Below, in pieces: positions 42,005-50,684 of a stretch of DNA of 59,859 nt. Under the pieces are notes generated by a model. The model made no database searches. It had not been told where the DNA came from and saw only the letters and a program-made list of their open reading frames with translations. A program made the position numbers and the translations under genes. The DNA lies in assembly GCA_017479285.1 (NCBI GenBank), contig JAFVCL010000026.1, positions 1-59,859 of the forward strand. Direction: 5' to 3'. How positions within the stretch are numbered: position 1 is the stretch's first letter; each line of letters opens with the position of its first letter. The DNA is from Lachnospiraceae bacterium (GTDB taxonomy: Bacteria; Bacillota; Clostridia; Lachnospirales; Lachnospiraceae).

Positions 42005-42592
42005 ATGGCTAAGAAAGATTATTCGGACGGATTGTCCTTTTACAAAAGAAAAAAGAAGATAAGCTATAAAGCTGTCCATGAGGTTTTAAGCTGGCTTTTA
42101 TCCGTACTTATTACGGTTTTTCTCGCCACAGCTCTGGTCATGCTTTTCGGTATGGAGGTTTTTATGGCCGGGTCTTCCATGAGACCGGGGATAGAGCCGG
42201 AGCAGGATCTTTTAATCGACAGATTCTCGTATGTCCTCGGCAAGCCCCATGCCGGGCATGTTGTTATCTTCCTTCCTAACGGAAATGAAAACTCGTATTA
42301 TTACACGAAAAGGGTTGTTGCCTGCCCGGGGGATACGGTTCAGATAAAAAACGGAAGACTTTATGTCAATGGGGAGCTTTCGGAATATATTGAAAGCTAT
42401 ATTTCGGACCCTGGGATTGCTGAAAACGAGTTGACTCTTGAAAACAACGAGTATTTCCTGATGGGAGATAACCCTTCGGAGAGCGAGGACAGCAGATCCT
42501 CGGGTATCGGTCCCGTTCTGCTTACGGATATAAAGGGGCATGTGTGGTTTAAATTGCCGGTGGAAGGCGGAAAGATGGGGATAGTCAGATGA
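42005..42592 (+). CDS. lepB: Signal peptidase I (first copy)
   Basis: 195 residues. A type I signal peptidase with a cytoplasmic basic N-terminus, one membrane anchor (about 28-52) and an external catalytic domain. Catalytic Ser58 is in AGSSMRP and general-base Lys102 in YYTKRVVACPGD; box E is MGDNPSESEDSR. It removes signal peptides from exported proteins. No Shine-Dalgarno is seen; an extended -10 (TGTTATAAT, 41987-41995) lies just before the ATG. The stop overlaps rbgA by four bases (ATGA). A second copy follows rbgA. Confidence 0.94.
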   Translation: MAKKDYSDGLSFYKRKKKISYKAVHEVLSWLLSVLITVFLATALVMLFGMEVFMAGSSMRPGIEPEQDLLIDRFSYVLGKPHAGHVVIFLPNGNENSYYYTKRVVACPGDTVQIKNGRLYVNGELSEYIESYISDPGIAENELTLENNEYFLMGDNPSESEDSRSSGIGPVLLTDIKGHVWFKLPVEGGKMGIVR

Positions 42593-43431
42593 ATTACGGA
42601 TGGTATCCGGGCCATATGACCAAGGCTGTCCGGATGATGAAGGAGGAAATATCACTTGTCGATCTTGTGGTAGAGCTTCTCGATGCGCGGGCACCCTTGA
42701 GCAGCCGCAATCCGGATATTGATGAGCTCGGAAGGAATAAATACAGACTCGTGATCTTAAACAAGTCGGATCTGTCCGATAAGAGCGCTACCGATATGTG
42801 GAAAGCGTATTTTAAAGAGAAGAATATACCGGTGCTCACAATGGACGCGAGAAACCGGGGGATGGTCAAGGCTGTAGATAATATCGTCAAAGAGGTATGT
42901 AAAGAGAAGATAGAGAGGGACCGGAAGAGGGGAATCAAAAACAGACCCATAAGGGCAATGGTCTGCGGTATCCCCAATGTGGGAAAGTCGACCTTTATAA
43001 ATTCCTTTGTGGGAAAGACGACTGCGAAAACAGGGAATAAGCCCGGAGTTACAAAAGGAAAGCAGTGGATAAGGCTGAGCGATTCAATAGAGCTTCTGGA
43101 TACTCCCGGAATACTCTGGCCTAAATTCGAGGATCAAAGCGTCGGCCTGCGGCTTGCGATATTGGGCACGATAAACGACAATATCCTGGATACGGGGGAA
43201 CTTGCGATTAAGCTTATTGATTATCTTAAGGAGCGTTATCCCGGTGTATTAAACAGCCGATATAGTATTGAGGAGGATGCCCCGTCGGTTAAAGTCCTCG
43301 AGTCCATCGCGGTAAACAGAAAAGCATTAAAAAAAGGAGAGGAGCCGGATATAGACAAGGGCGCGTTTTATCTTATAGATGATTTCAGAGCCGGGCGCCT
43401 TGGCAATATTTCACTTGAAAAGCCGGAATAA
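42589..43431 (+). CDS. rbgA: Ribosome biogenesis GTPase RbgA (YlqF)
   Basis: 280 residues. A circularly permuted GTPase: G4 NKSD (about 58) comes before G1 GIPNVGKST and G3 DTPGILWP. It is needed for late 50S assembly in B. subtilis. The N-terminus NYGWYPGHMTKA, with its catalytic-type His, is diagnostic. It overlaps lepB by four bases and is followed by the second signal peptidase gene, a translationally coupled arrangement. Confidence 0.96.
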   Translation: MNYGWYPGHMTKAVRMMKEEISLVDLVVELLDARAPLSSRNPDIDELGRNKYRLVILNKSDLSDKSATDMWKAYFKEKNIPVLTMDARNRGMVKAVDNIVKEVCKEKIERDRKRGIKNRPIRAMVCGIPNVGKSTFINSFVGKTTAKTGNKPGVTKGKQWIRLSDSIELLDTPGILWPKFEDQSVGLRLAILGTINDNILDTGELAIKLIDYLKERYPGVLNSRYSIEEDAPSVKVLESIAVNRKALKKGEEPDIDKGAFYLIDDFRAGRLGNISLEKPE

Positions 43432-43435
43432 AAAA

Positions 43436-44047
43436 ATGGAAAACAACAACACAGACAATATCGTTAAAGAAAGCAAAAGAAATAAAACCTACAAGGGAGT
43501 GTTAAAGGAGCTCTTTTCTCTTGCGGTACATTTGCTCATAGCACTTGGACTTACGGTTTTGTTTATTACCTTTGTGGCACAAAAAACCGTAGTACATCAG
43601 TCCTCCATGTATCCGACCCTTGAGGAGGGCAACCACCTTATCGTGGATAAAATAACATACAGATTCAGGGATCCCGAAAGGTTCGAGATAGTTATCTTCC
43701 CGTATAAGTATGCGGACAGGAAAAACACTTATTATATAAAGCGCGTTATCGGTCTTCCCGGAGACACTGTCCGCATCGGAGAGGACGGATATGTCTATAT
43801 AAATGGTGAGCTGCTTACAAGTGATGTATACGGCAGGGAGCCTATCAATTACGATTCTTCGGGCTGGGTACGCGGAAAGGGTGAAGGGATAACCCTCGGA
43901 GAGAATGAATACTTTGTTATGGGTGATAACCGTAACAATTCCGTTGACAGCCGTTTTGATGTGATCGGTAACGTTAACCGGTCGGAAATCATCGGAAGGG
44001 CGATTTTCAGACTCTTTCCCTTCAGAGATTTCGGACCGATCGAATAA
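43436..44047 (+). CDS. lepB: Signal peptidase I (second copy)
   Basis: 203 residues from the ATG at 43436, four bases after rbgA. A membrane anchor at about 27-49, catalytic Ser57 in HQSSMYPT and Lys102 in YYIKRVIGLPGD, plus MGDNRNNSVDSR. It is clearly a paralogue of the copy at 42005, but the two differ over much of their length, so the duplication is old or they came from different sources. The ribosome site is weak (CCGGAA), consistent with coupling to rbgA translation. Confidence 0.93.
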   Translation: MENNNTDNIVKESKRNKTYKGVLKELFSLAVHLLIALGLTVLFITFVAQKTVVHQSSMYPTLEEGNHLIVDKITYRFRDPERFEIVIFPYKYADRKNTYYIKRVIGLPGDTVRIGEDGYVYINGELLTSDVYGREPINYDSSGWVRGKGEGITLGENEYFVMGDNRNNSVDSRFDVIGNVNRSEIIGRAIFRLFPFRDFGPIE

Positions 44048-44083
44048 AGGGCGAAAAACATTTGTAAAGCGGGAGTGTTCCTA

Positions 44084-44839
44084 ATGAAAAGCATTTCAGA
44101 GATATCGGGTCTTTATAAAAATACGCCTGCGGAGGAGCTTGGCTTATTTATCGGGGAATTCGGGAGCGATGAGCGTGGCGGGGTTAAAAAGCTTGTTGCG
44201 TCAGCGAAGAGAAAACTTGATGAGCTTGAAGCGGAAAAGAAACGGATATATGCTTTGTCGGAGTTTGAGAGAAAATATTCGGATTGCAGGTTTATCTGCG
44301 GTATCGACGAGGTGGGAAGAGGACCTCTGGCGGGTCCTGTGGTTGCCGGAGCGGTAATACTTCCGAAGGACTGTGACATCTTATACATAAACGATTCCAA
44401 GCAGGTTCCCGAAAAGATAAGGGAAAGGCTGTATGATGAGATAAAGGACAAGGCTGTCGCCGTATCGGTCGGGCATGCATCCTCGCAGAGAATCGACGAG
44501 ATAAACATATTGCAGGCCACCTATGAGGCCATGAGAGAGGCAATCACCGGCCTGGGCGTTACTCCGGATATACTTTTAAACGATGCGGTAACGATACCCG
44601 GTGTTGATATAAGGCAGGTTCCCATAATTAAGGGAGACGCCAAAAGTATTTCCATCGGTGCCGCGAGTATTTTTGCAAAGGTTACAAGGGACAGAGAGAT
44701 GGAGGAATACGACAGGCTCTACCCGGAATACGGCTTTGCGAAGCATGTGGGATACGGAACGAAAATGCATATTGATGCGATAAAAAAATACGGACCCTGT
44801 CCTATCCACAGGAGAACCTTTATAAAGAATTTTATTTAA
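44084..44839 (+). CDS. rnhB: Ribonuclease HII
   Basis: 251 residues from the ATG at 44084, with GGGAG eight bases upstream; a GTG at 44075 would add three residues. It nicks RNA in RNA-DNA hybrids, including single misincorporated ribonucleotides. The catalytic motif GIDEVGRGPLAGPVVAGA begins the nuclease domain at about residue 68, followed by NDSKQVPEK and the later acidic residues. The first 65 residues form a charged helical extension as in B. subtilis RnhB. It lies in the conserved rbgA-rnhB order. Confidence 0.95.
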   Translation: MKSISEISGLYKNTPAEELGLFIGEFGSDERGGVKKLVASAKRKLDELEAEKKRIYALSEFERKYSDCRFICGIDEVGRGPLAGPVVAGAVILPKDCDILYINDSKQVPEKIRERLYDEIKDKAVAVSVGHASSQRIDEINILQATYEAMREAITGLGVTPDILLNDAVTIPGVDIRQVPIIKGDAKSISIGAASIFAKVTRDREMEEYDRLYPEYGFAKHVGYGTKMHIDAIKKYGPCPIHRRTFIKNFI

Positions 44840-44860
44840 CCCCTATCTGCCGGTACTTAT

Positions 44861-46831
44861 ATGAATATAAATGATATTTTAACAAACACGAATCAAATAT
44901 TCGGAAACAATATACCGGTAAACGGTGGGGAACAGCCTTCCGTAAGGTTAAACGCCGCAGACGCTCTGCTGGCAGATCTGAAGGCCGGGGATTCTATCCG
45001 GGCCCAGGTGGTATCAAAGGATGGGAATACCATTACTCTTTCCCTGCCCGGGGGAGCTGCCTTTGATGCAAAGCTTTCGGGAGCGATGAATCTTGAACTC
45101 GGAAAGCTCCTTACATTTGAGGTAAGAAGTTCAACAAAGGGGCTTATGCTTTCTCCTTTGTTTACCAATATGGCGACGGATCCGAATATATCCAAGGCAC
45201 TTAATATGGCGGGGCTCCCCGTAACCTCGGATACCGTAGAGATGACAAGGCAGATGATGCAGTCGGGAATGAGCGTTGACAGAGCCTCCCTGCAGAATGT
45301 TTTTAAGGATGTCTCAATGTACGGGGATTCATCAATAACCGATATTGTTGATCTTCACAGGCTGGGTATCGATGTTAACGAGACGAATCTTTCCCAGATA
45401 GATTCATATAAAAATCTTTCATATCAGCTCGGCGAGGGGATGTCAAATGTGCTCTCGGAGCTTGAAGGTCTTATTGACGGAAAAGGAGCTGATCTTTCCC
45501 AAAGCGCGAGACTGTTGTCCCATCTTGCGGATATCGCCGCGGACATCGGAAAAAACGGGGATGCAGTTTTAAACAATACCGGTTCGGATACCGGCGCTGC
45601 TTTGCCTGCCGGTCAGATACCGGAGGGGGAGACGGTTCAAAGTGGCGATATCGGAAGCACAAAGGTGTTTTCTGATATTGGAAGCGTTGCCGGGGCGGAA
45701 AATGACATCGGGGCTGCCGACGGAGAGACCGCTCCAACAGAGACCTTTCCTGCGGGAGAGAAGCTCTCCGCCGCAGAGAGGGCTTTAAGGCTCTTATCCT
45801 CGGTCTCCGAAGAAAGAGTAACGGAGACATCAAATCCGGAGAATAAGACAAACGCTGTAAATTCCGGTCTATTCGCAGAAAATCAGGCGAAGGCAGTAAA
45901 CGCGGGTTCATCCGGAGCCGGGATTCAAACGGCAGAGGGTAATATTACCCGAACCGGCAGTGAAAATGTTGCCGACAGGGAAAGGATTCCTTTGGACGAT
46001 GCCGCAAGGCTGACCCTTGCCGGTGAACTTGAGGCTTTAAGCGATGATAAGGTCAGTCTTTCAGGCAAGTCCCTTCCGGAGCTTTTTAATATTACAAAGA
46101 GTATTATTGACAATGCAATAAAAAGCGGAGATTCATCAAAGCTCGAGAGACTTCTCGGGAATAATGTTATAAAGGACAGCATATTTTCGGCCATTTCGGA
46201 GCAGTGGAGCATAAGCCCTTCCGATGTGGCGGAAAAAGAGAAGGTGATGGAGCTTTACAGCAAGCTAAACAAACAGCTCATTACCTTAAAGGAAACTCTG
46301 GAGGAGGCGGGGCTTAAAAACACTCCCGCCGGGGAATCCGCTGCCAATATGAGTAATAACCTCGATTTTTTAAATCAGGTAAATCAGATGTACTCATACA
46401 TACAGCTTCCCATAAAACTGTCCGGGGGAGACAGAGCCCACGGAGACCTCTATGTTTATTCAAACGGGAAAAAGCTCAATATGAAGGACGGAAAGGTGAG
46501 CGCCCTTCTGCATCTTGACATGGAGCATTTAGGACCGGTGGATGTCTATGTGGCAATGGATACAGCTTCCATAAACCGGAAGGTAAGCACCCAGTTTTAT
46601 GTGGCGGATGAGAGTATTCTGGATTTTCTCGAGGAGCATATGGATGAGCTTACCGCAAGGATAGAGGCAAAGGGGTATTCCGTATCCGCAAAGACCTCTG
46701 TAAAGGGCTCCCCGGAAAGCAGGGAGAATCCCATATCCGACGCGGCGGAGGGCGGAGGTATAAACGGCATATTATCTCAGACAGGAAGCAGACTTAAACT
46801 GGCCGAGTATTCCTTTGATGTGAGGACTTAA
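44861..46831 (+). CDS. FliK-like (hook-length-control C-terminal domain) protein, YlqG type
   Basis: 656 residues. The C-terminal part (about 510-610) matches the flagellar hook-length control (FliK C-terminal) pattern, with LHLDMEHLGPVDVYV followed by a helix-rich end. The N-terminal part (about 1-130) has a beta-rich domain (AQVVSKDGNTITLSLPGG). The middle (about 230-400) is low-complexity and Gly/Ala/Glu-rich, as in FliK linkers. In B. subtilis the gene at this position (after rnhB) is the FliK-like ylqG, followed by the FlhB-like ylqH. The same order here supports orthology. Its function is unknown, and it may not be flagellar. Confidence 0.82.
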   Translation: MNINDILTNTNQIFGNNIPVNGGEQPSVRLNAADALLADLKAGDSIRAQVVSKDGNTITLSLPGGAAFDAKLSGAMNLELGKLLTFEVRSSTKGLMLSPLFTNMATDPNISKALNMAGLPVTSDTVEMTRQMMQSGMSVDRASLQNVFKDVSMYGDSSITDIVDLHRLGIDVNETNLSQIDSYKNLSYQLGEGMSNVLSELEGLIDGKGADLSQSARLLSHLADIAADIGKNGDAVLNNTGSDTGAALPAGQIPEGETVQSGDIGSTKVFSDIGSVAGAENDIGAADGETAPTETFPAGEKLSAAERALRLLSSVSEERVTETSNPENKTNAVNSGLFAENQAKAVNAGSSGAGIQTAEGNITRTGSENVADRERIPLDDAARLTLAGELEALSDDKVSLSGKSLPELFNITKSIIDNAIKSGDSSKLERLLGNNVIKDSIFSAISEQWSISPSDVAEKEKVMELYSKLNKQLITLKETLEEAGLKNTPAGESAANMSNNLDFLNQVNQMYSYIQLPIKLSGGDRAHGDLYVYSNGKKLNMKDGKVSALLHLDMEHLGPVDVYVAMDTASINRKVSTQFYVADESILDFLEEHMDELTARIEAKGYSVSAKTSVKGSPESRENPISDAAEGGGINGILSQTGSRLKLAEYSFDVRT

Positions 46832-46833
46832 GG

Positions 46834-47130
46834 ATGGCGGAGGAAAAAAAGAAAAAACAGGCCATAGCCCTTGAATACGATCCGAACGATGCCGCCCCGA
46901 AGGTTATTGCCACAGGTACTGGGATCATTGCGGAAAAGATAATCGAAAAGGCGAAGGAGGCGGATGTCCCGATCCACAGGGACGATAAGCTTGCCGATAC
47001 GCTCTCGAGGCTTGAGATCGGTGAGATGATACCTCCGGAGCTTTATGAGGTGGTGGCGGAGATCCTTTTGTTTGTGGACAATATGGATAAGATAAAGAAT
47101 AAGCTTAAGAAATATAGGGTCAGCTGTTGA
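46834..47130 (+). CDS. FlhB C-terminal-domain-like protein (YlqH type)
   Basis: 98 residues. It matches only the cytoplasmic C-terminal part of FlhB/EscU export-switch proteins (AIALEYDPNDAAPKVIATG, VPIHRDDKLADTLSRLEIG, IPPELYEVVAEIL). It lacks the membrane domain and the NPTH autocleavage motif, so it resembles the fragment that remains after FlhB self-cleavage. It starts two bases after the FliK-like gene. FlhB and FliK interact to switch export specificity in flagella, so this pair may act together. Confidence 0.9.
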   Translation: MAEEKKKKQAIALEYDPNDAAPKVIATGTGIIAEKIIEKAKEADVPIHRDDKLADTLSRLEIGEMIPPELYEVVAEILLFVDNMDKIKNKLKKYRVSC

Positions 47131-47492
47131 ATAAAAGAGCGAGGGGCACGGAATACGAGGAGATCGCTTCGGGATTTCTTTCGGAAAGGAATGTAGGGAT
47201 AATTGACAGAAATTTTCGCTCCGCAAAGGGCGAGATAGATATTATCGGAATAGATACGGACGGGACACTGGTGTTTTTTGAGGTCAAATACAGGGCGGGA
47301 GTAAGGTACGGAAGCGCCGCGGAAGCAGTTGATCTTAAAAAGCAGAGAGTTATTTCTGAGGTTTCCGATTATTACAGGATAAGCCATAAGGAGTACCAAA
47401 GCAGGCAGATACGCTTCGATGTTATCGCCATAACAGGTGAAAACATCTCATGGATAAAAAACGCCTTTTATTACGCGGGAAACGGGTTTTAA
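47127..47492 (+). CDS. yraN: YraN-family putative endonuclease (UPF0102)
   Basis: 121 residues, TTG start overlapping the previous stop by four bases (TTGA). The PD-(D/E)XK nuclease-like core is visible: GEIDIIGID with FFEVKYR, after a first helix containing YEEIASGFL. The family is widespread beside rnhB and related genes and is suspected to act on recombination intermediates or DNA uptake, but the role is not settled. It closes the rplS-to-yraN gene run. Confidence 0.92.
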   Translation: MNKRARGTEYEEIASGFLSERNVGIIDRNFRSAKGEIDIIGIDTDGTLVFFEVKYRAGVRYGSAAEAVDLKKQRVISEVSDYYRISHKEYQSRQIRFDVIAITGENISWIKNAFYYAGNGF

Positions 47493-47535
47493 CGGGGCTT
47501 TTGAGGACCTGTTTTTACTTTGAGGAGGAATTAAG

Positions 47536-48231
47536 ATGGACAGAGTGATAGTGTGTGACGATGACAGGGAGATAGTTGATGCCATAAGCATTTATCTCAC
47601 AAGGGAGGGCATCGAGGTCATAAAGGCATATAACGGAAAGGAAGTTCTTGAGATCCTTGAAAAAGAGGAGGTTCAGCTCCTTCTTATCGATATAATGATG
47701 CCGGAGATGGACGGTATTGAGACGACCAAGGCAATAAGGGAAAACAGCAGTCTGCCCATCATACTTCTGTCCGCGAAATCCGAGGAGAAGGACAAGATAA
47801 ACGGTCTTGATATCGGTGCGGATGACTATATTACAAAGCCCTTTAACGCAGGGGAGCTTGTGGCGAGGGTTAAATCAAATTTAAGAAGATATACCTCCCT
47901 GGGGGGACAGAAGGATGAAAACGCTTCTATGATCAAGATCGGCGGTCTTACTATAAACGACGAGAACAAGCAGGTATTTGTGGATGGGGAATTTGTAAGA
48001 CTTACGCCCATTGAATATAACATATTACTGTTTCTTGCTAAGAACAAGGGAAATGTTTATTCCTCGCCCCAGATCTATGAGCATATCTGGAACGAGAAGC
48101 CGATAGATGCGGAAAACACCGTAGCGGTACATATCCGCCATATCCGTGAAAAGATAGAGATAAACCCGAGGGAGCCTGAATATCTTAAGGTTGTATGGGG
48201 CGTGGGCTATAAGATCGAAGGAGATTTATGA
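47536..48231 (+). CDS. OmpR-family response regulator
   Basis: 231 residues. Receiver domain (1-118) with acidic pair Asp8-Asp10, phospho-acceptor Asp52 in LLIDIMMPEMDG and Lys in ITKPF. A winged-helix DNA-binding domain (about 135-230) includes LTPIEYNILLFLAKN and VAVHIRHIREKIE. It controls transcription in response to the histidine kinase gene that overlaps its end by four bases. AGGAGGAATT is a strong ribosome site. The receiver resembles VanR/ResD-like regulators of Clostridia, but the target genes are not evident. Confidence 0.95.
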   Translation: MDRVIVCDDDREIVDAISIYLTREGIEVIKAYNGKEVLEILEKEEVQLLLIDIMMPEMDGIETTKAIRENSSLPIILLSAKSEEKDKINGLDIGADDYITKPFNAGELVARVKSNLRRYTSLGGQKDENASMIKIGGLTINDENKQVFVDGEFVRLTPIEYNILLFLAKNKGNVYSSPQIYEHIWNEKPIDAENTVAVHIRHIREKIEINPREPEYLKVVWGVGYKIEGDL

Positions 48232-50681
48232 AAAAAAGATTAACCGGAAGGATCATCATAAGCGTGATAATGCATCTGCTTATCGGTGCGGCTTTCGTTA
48301 TAATTGCAAATCTGCTTCTTCACCCTGATTTCAAGGTAAGCTTTCTGGAAGGGGATGAATCTTTTATTCCAAACAATGCCTTCAGCGAAGATTATGTATT
48401 TGAGGATTCCGACATTTATACAGTCATATACACCCGCCAGATACAGGATATCATCACTTACAGTGCCATCAGGAATGTTATAGAAAAAGGAGAAGAACAA
48501 AACTTCGATTCTGTAAACATTCTTGACTTTGCGTACTCGAATTCAAGTACGGAGAATAAAAGCAGTCAGGTTGTCTATTATATAGACGATCTTATAAAAT
48601 GGGGGCGCACGGGCTTTACTTATGATTACACGGAATATACTGTAGAGGAATTTCTGGGCAAATATGAGTCCGACCTCGCGCTTGATTATATTCTTGATTA
48701 TTGCAGTGAAAAGATCAGTTCCTATACGGATGAAGAAGGAAATACGCTCATTTCAGTTGTAAGCCTGCATCCGATATACTCAACTGTCAGCGGTGTTTAT
48801 GATCTCAGTACCCTTGCGGGCGACTGGGTGGATTTTTACAATATTGAGGATTCACTTGTTTATGCGGCTGAGAAGTATTCAAAGTATTATGACCTTTACA
48901 AAGTCGGAAACGGTCTTTACGAATCGAAGGATATAAACCTTAAATATATACTGAGAGTCGGTGAAGGTGATGAACAGATAACTTACTCAAATATCAGTGA
49001 CAGCCATTTCAGCGCTATTGAAACAAGCGATGAAGAACTTACAAATATAATCTCCGATTACAGGGATTATATTGTTTATTTCCCGGATAGGCTTGAATAC
49101 CAGACTCTTTCGGATGTAAATGAATCGGAGCTGTATATATATGTCCGTTCCTATGCGGATGAATTCAGAGGCCCCATGCGTCTCTGGTCATATATCGAGG
49201 GGGATTTTAATAAGCAGGGAGATGCTTTTTCAATTGCCTTTGAGGCTACATCAGGAAGAAAAAGCATGCTCCTTAAGAGCATTATCTCCGGATCTCTTAT
49301 AAGTCTTTTGTATCTGGGGCTGTTTATATATATGTCCGTTACCGCCGGAAGATTTCCGAACGGAACTAAATATTTATACAAGATCGATAAAGTATTTATT
49401 GAAATATACGGGTCGCTGTTTTTAGGATGTGTGTTGTTATCAAGGTATCTTTTTAATATAAATTCCGAGGAAAGACTTGGTAATATTCCCGGCTATTTTA
49501 TACCAATGGGTATCATCACAAGCTTTACATTTGTACTGTTTATCTATTCACTTATCCGGAGGATAAGAAACGGATGTTTGTCCCAATACAGCCTGATATA
49601 TTTCATATACAGAAGCTACGGCAGTCTTCGGGACAGGATCGAAAACAGCAGGAATCCTTATGTCAGTGCGCTTATTCCTTTCCATTTTTATTTCATAATA
49701 AATTTTGTGATATTTGTGCTCATAGTTATAAGCGCCAATAACTCAAATTATGCCGGGTTATTTTTCTTTATTACCATACTTATTGTTTTAAATATCCTTT
49801 TTGCCATAAGGAAGGTTAAGAAGGATTCCGATATGAATTCGATACGGGAGGGGCTGGGAAGGCTCAGCGCAGGAGATCTTGAGTACAAGATCGATAAGGA
49901 TTCTCTCCTTACAAAGAACAAGGAACTGGCTGATGAGATCAACCATATCGGTGAGGGCATAAAGAATGCTGTAAATACCAGCATGAAGGATGAGAAGATG
50001 AAGTCGGATCTTATCACGAATGTCTCCCATGACCTTAAGACGCCGCTTACATCCATCATCAATTATGTTAATCTTTTGCAGGATGAGAATATAACTCAGG
50101 AGCCTGCTGCCGGGTATATTAAAACCCTTGATGATAAATCCAGAAGACTTAAGCAGCTGCTTATCGATCTTATCGACGCGTCGAGGCTTTCCTCCGGGAC
50201 CACCGAGGTTGACCTTTCCGTACTAAAGATAACGGAGCTTCTCCACCAGATAATCGCGGAGTTTTCGGATAAGCTTGAAAACGCGGGGCTTGAGCCTGTT
50301 TTTGACGGTGAGTCCGGAGCCTATATCCTTGCGGATGGAAGACATATGTGGAGACTTATGGATAATCTTTTCGAGAATGTCTGCAAATATTCTCTTAAGG
50401 GGACCAGAGTATATATCTCCGTAAAGGAACTGGAGGGCAGTAATAACGGAAAGATACTTATCAGCATAAAAAATGTCTCCGCCCGGCCGAATACCCTGCA
50501 GGGTAACGAACTGACGGAGAAATTTATAAGGGGCGATGCCTCGAGATCCACCGAGGGAAGTGGGCTTGGACTTTATATCGCAAAGAGTCTTACCGAACTT
50601 CAAAAGGGAACCTTTGAGGTTATCGCCGACGGAGATCTTTTTAAGGTCGATATAACCTTTGATATCCTTAGAAAAGATTAA
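48228..50681 (+). CDS. Membrane sensor histidine kinase with large external domain and several membrane helices
   Basis: 817 residues. Membrane segment 1 (about 9-30), an acidic Tyr/Asp-rich extracytoplasmic domain of about 310 residues with no family I recognise, then a cluster of about five more membrane segments (about 350-530). A HAMP-like linker is followed by HisKA with phospho-His601 (VSHDLKTPLTSI) and a HATPase domain with N box DNLFENVCKYS and G2 box GSGLGLYIAK. It is the partner of the regulator at 47536 (four-base overlap). The stop lies only three bases from the convergent prs stop. The signal sensed is unknown. Confidence 0.93.
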   Translation: MKKRLTGRIIISVIMHLLIGAAFVIIANLLLHPDFKVSFLEGDESFIPNNAFSEDYVFEDSDIYTVIYTRQIQDIITYSAIRNVIEKGEEQNFDSVNILDFAYSNSSTENKSSQVVYYIDDLIKWGRTGFTYDYTEYTVEEFLGKYESDLALDYILDYCSEKISSYTDEEGNTLISVVSLHPIYSTVSGVYDLSTLAGDWVDFYNIEDSLVYAAEKYSKYYDLYKVGNGLYESKDINLKYILRVGEGDEQITYSNISDSHFSAIETSDEELTNIISDYRDYIVYFPDRLEYQTLSDVNESELYIYVRSYADEFRGPMRLWSYIEGDFNKQGDAFSIAFEATSGRKSMLLKSIISGSLISLLYLGLFIYMSVTAGRFPNGTKYLYKIDKVFIEIYGSLFLGCVLLSRYLFNINSEERLGNIPGYFIPMGIITSFTFVLFIYSLIRRIRNGCLSQYSLIYFIYRSYGSLRDRIENSRNPYVSALIPFHFYFIINFVIFVLIVISANNSNYAGLFFFITILIVLNILFAIRKVKKDSDMNSIREGLGRLSAGDLEYKIDKDSLLTKNKELADEINHIGEGIKNAVNTSMKDEKMKSDLITNVSHDLKTPLTSIINYVNLLQDENITQEPAAGYIKTLDDKSRRLKQLLIDLIDASRLSSGTTEVDLSVLKITELLHQIIAEFSDKLENAGLEPVFDGESGAYILADGRHMWRLMDNLFENVCKYSLKGTRVYISVKELEGSNNGKILISIKNVSARPNTLQGNELTEKFIRGDASRSTEGSGLGLYIAKSLTELQKGTFEVIADGDLFKVDITFDILRKD

Positions 50682-50684
50682 TCC

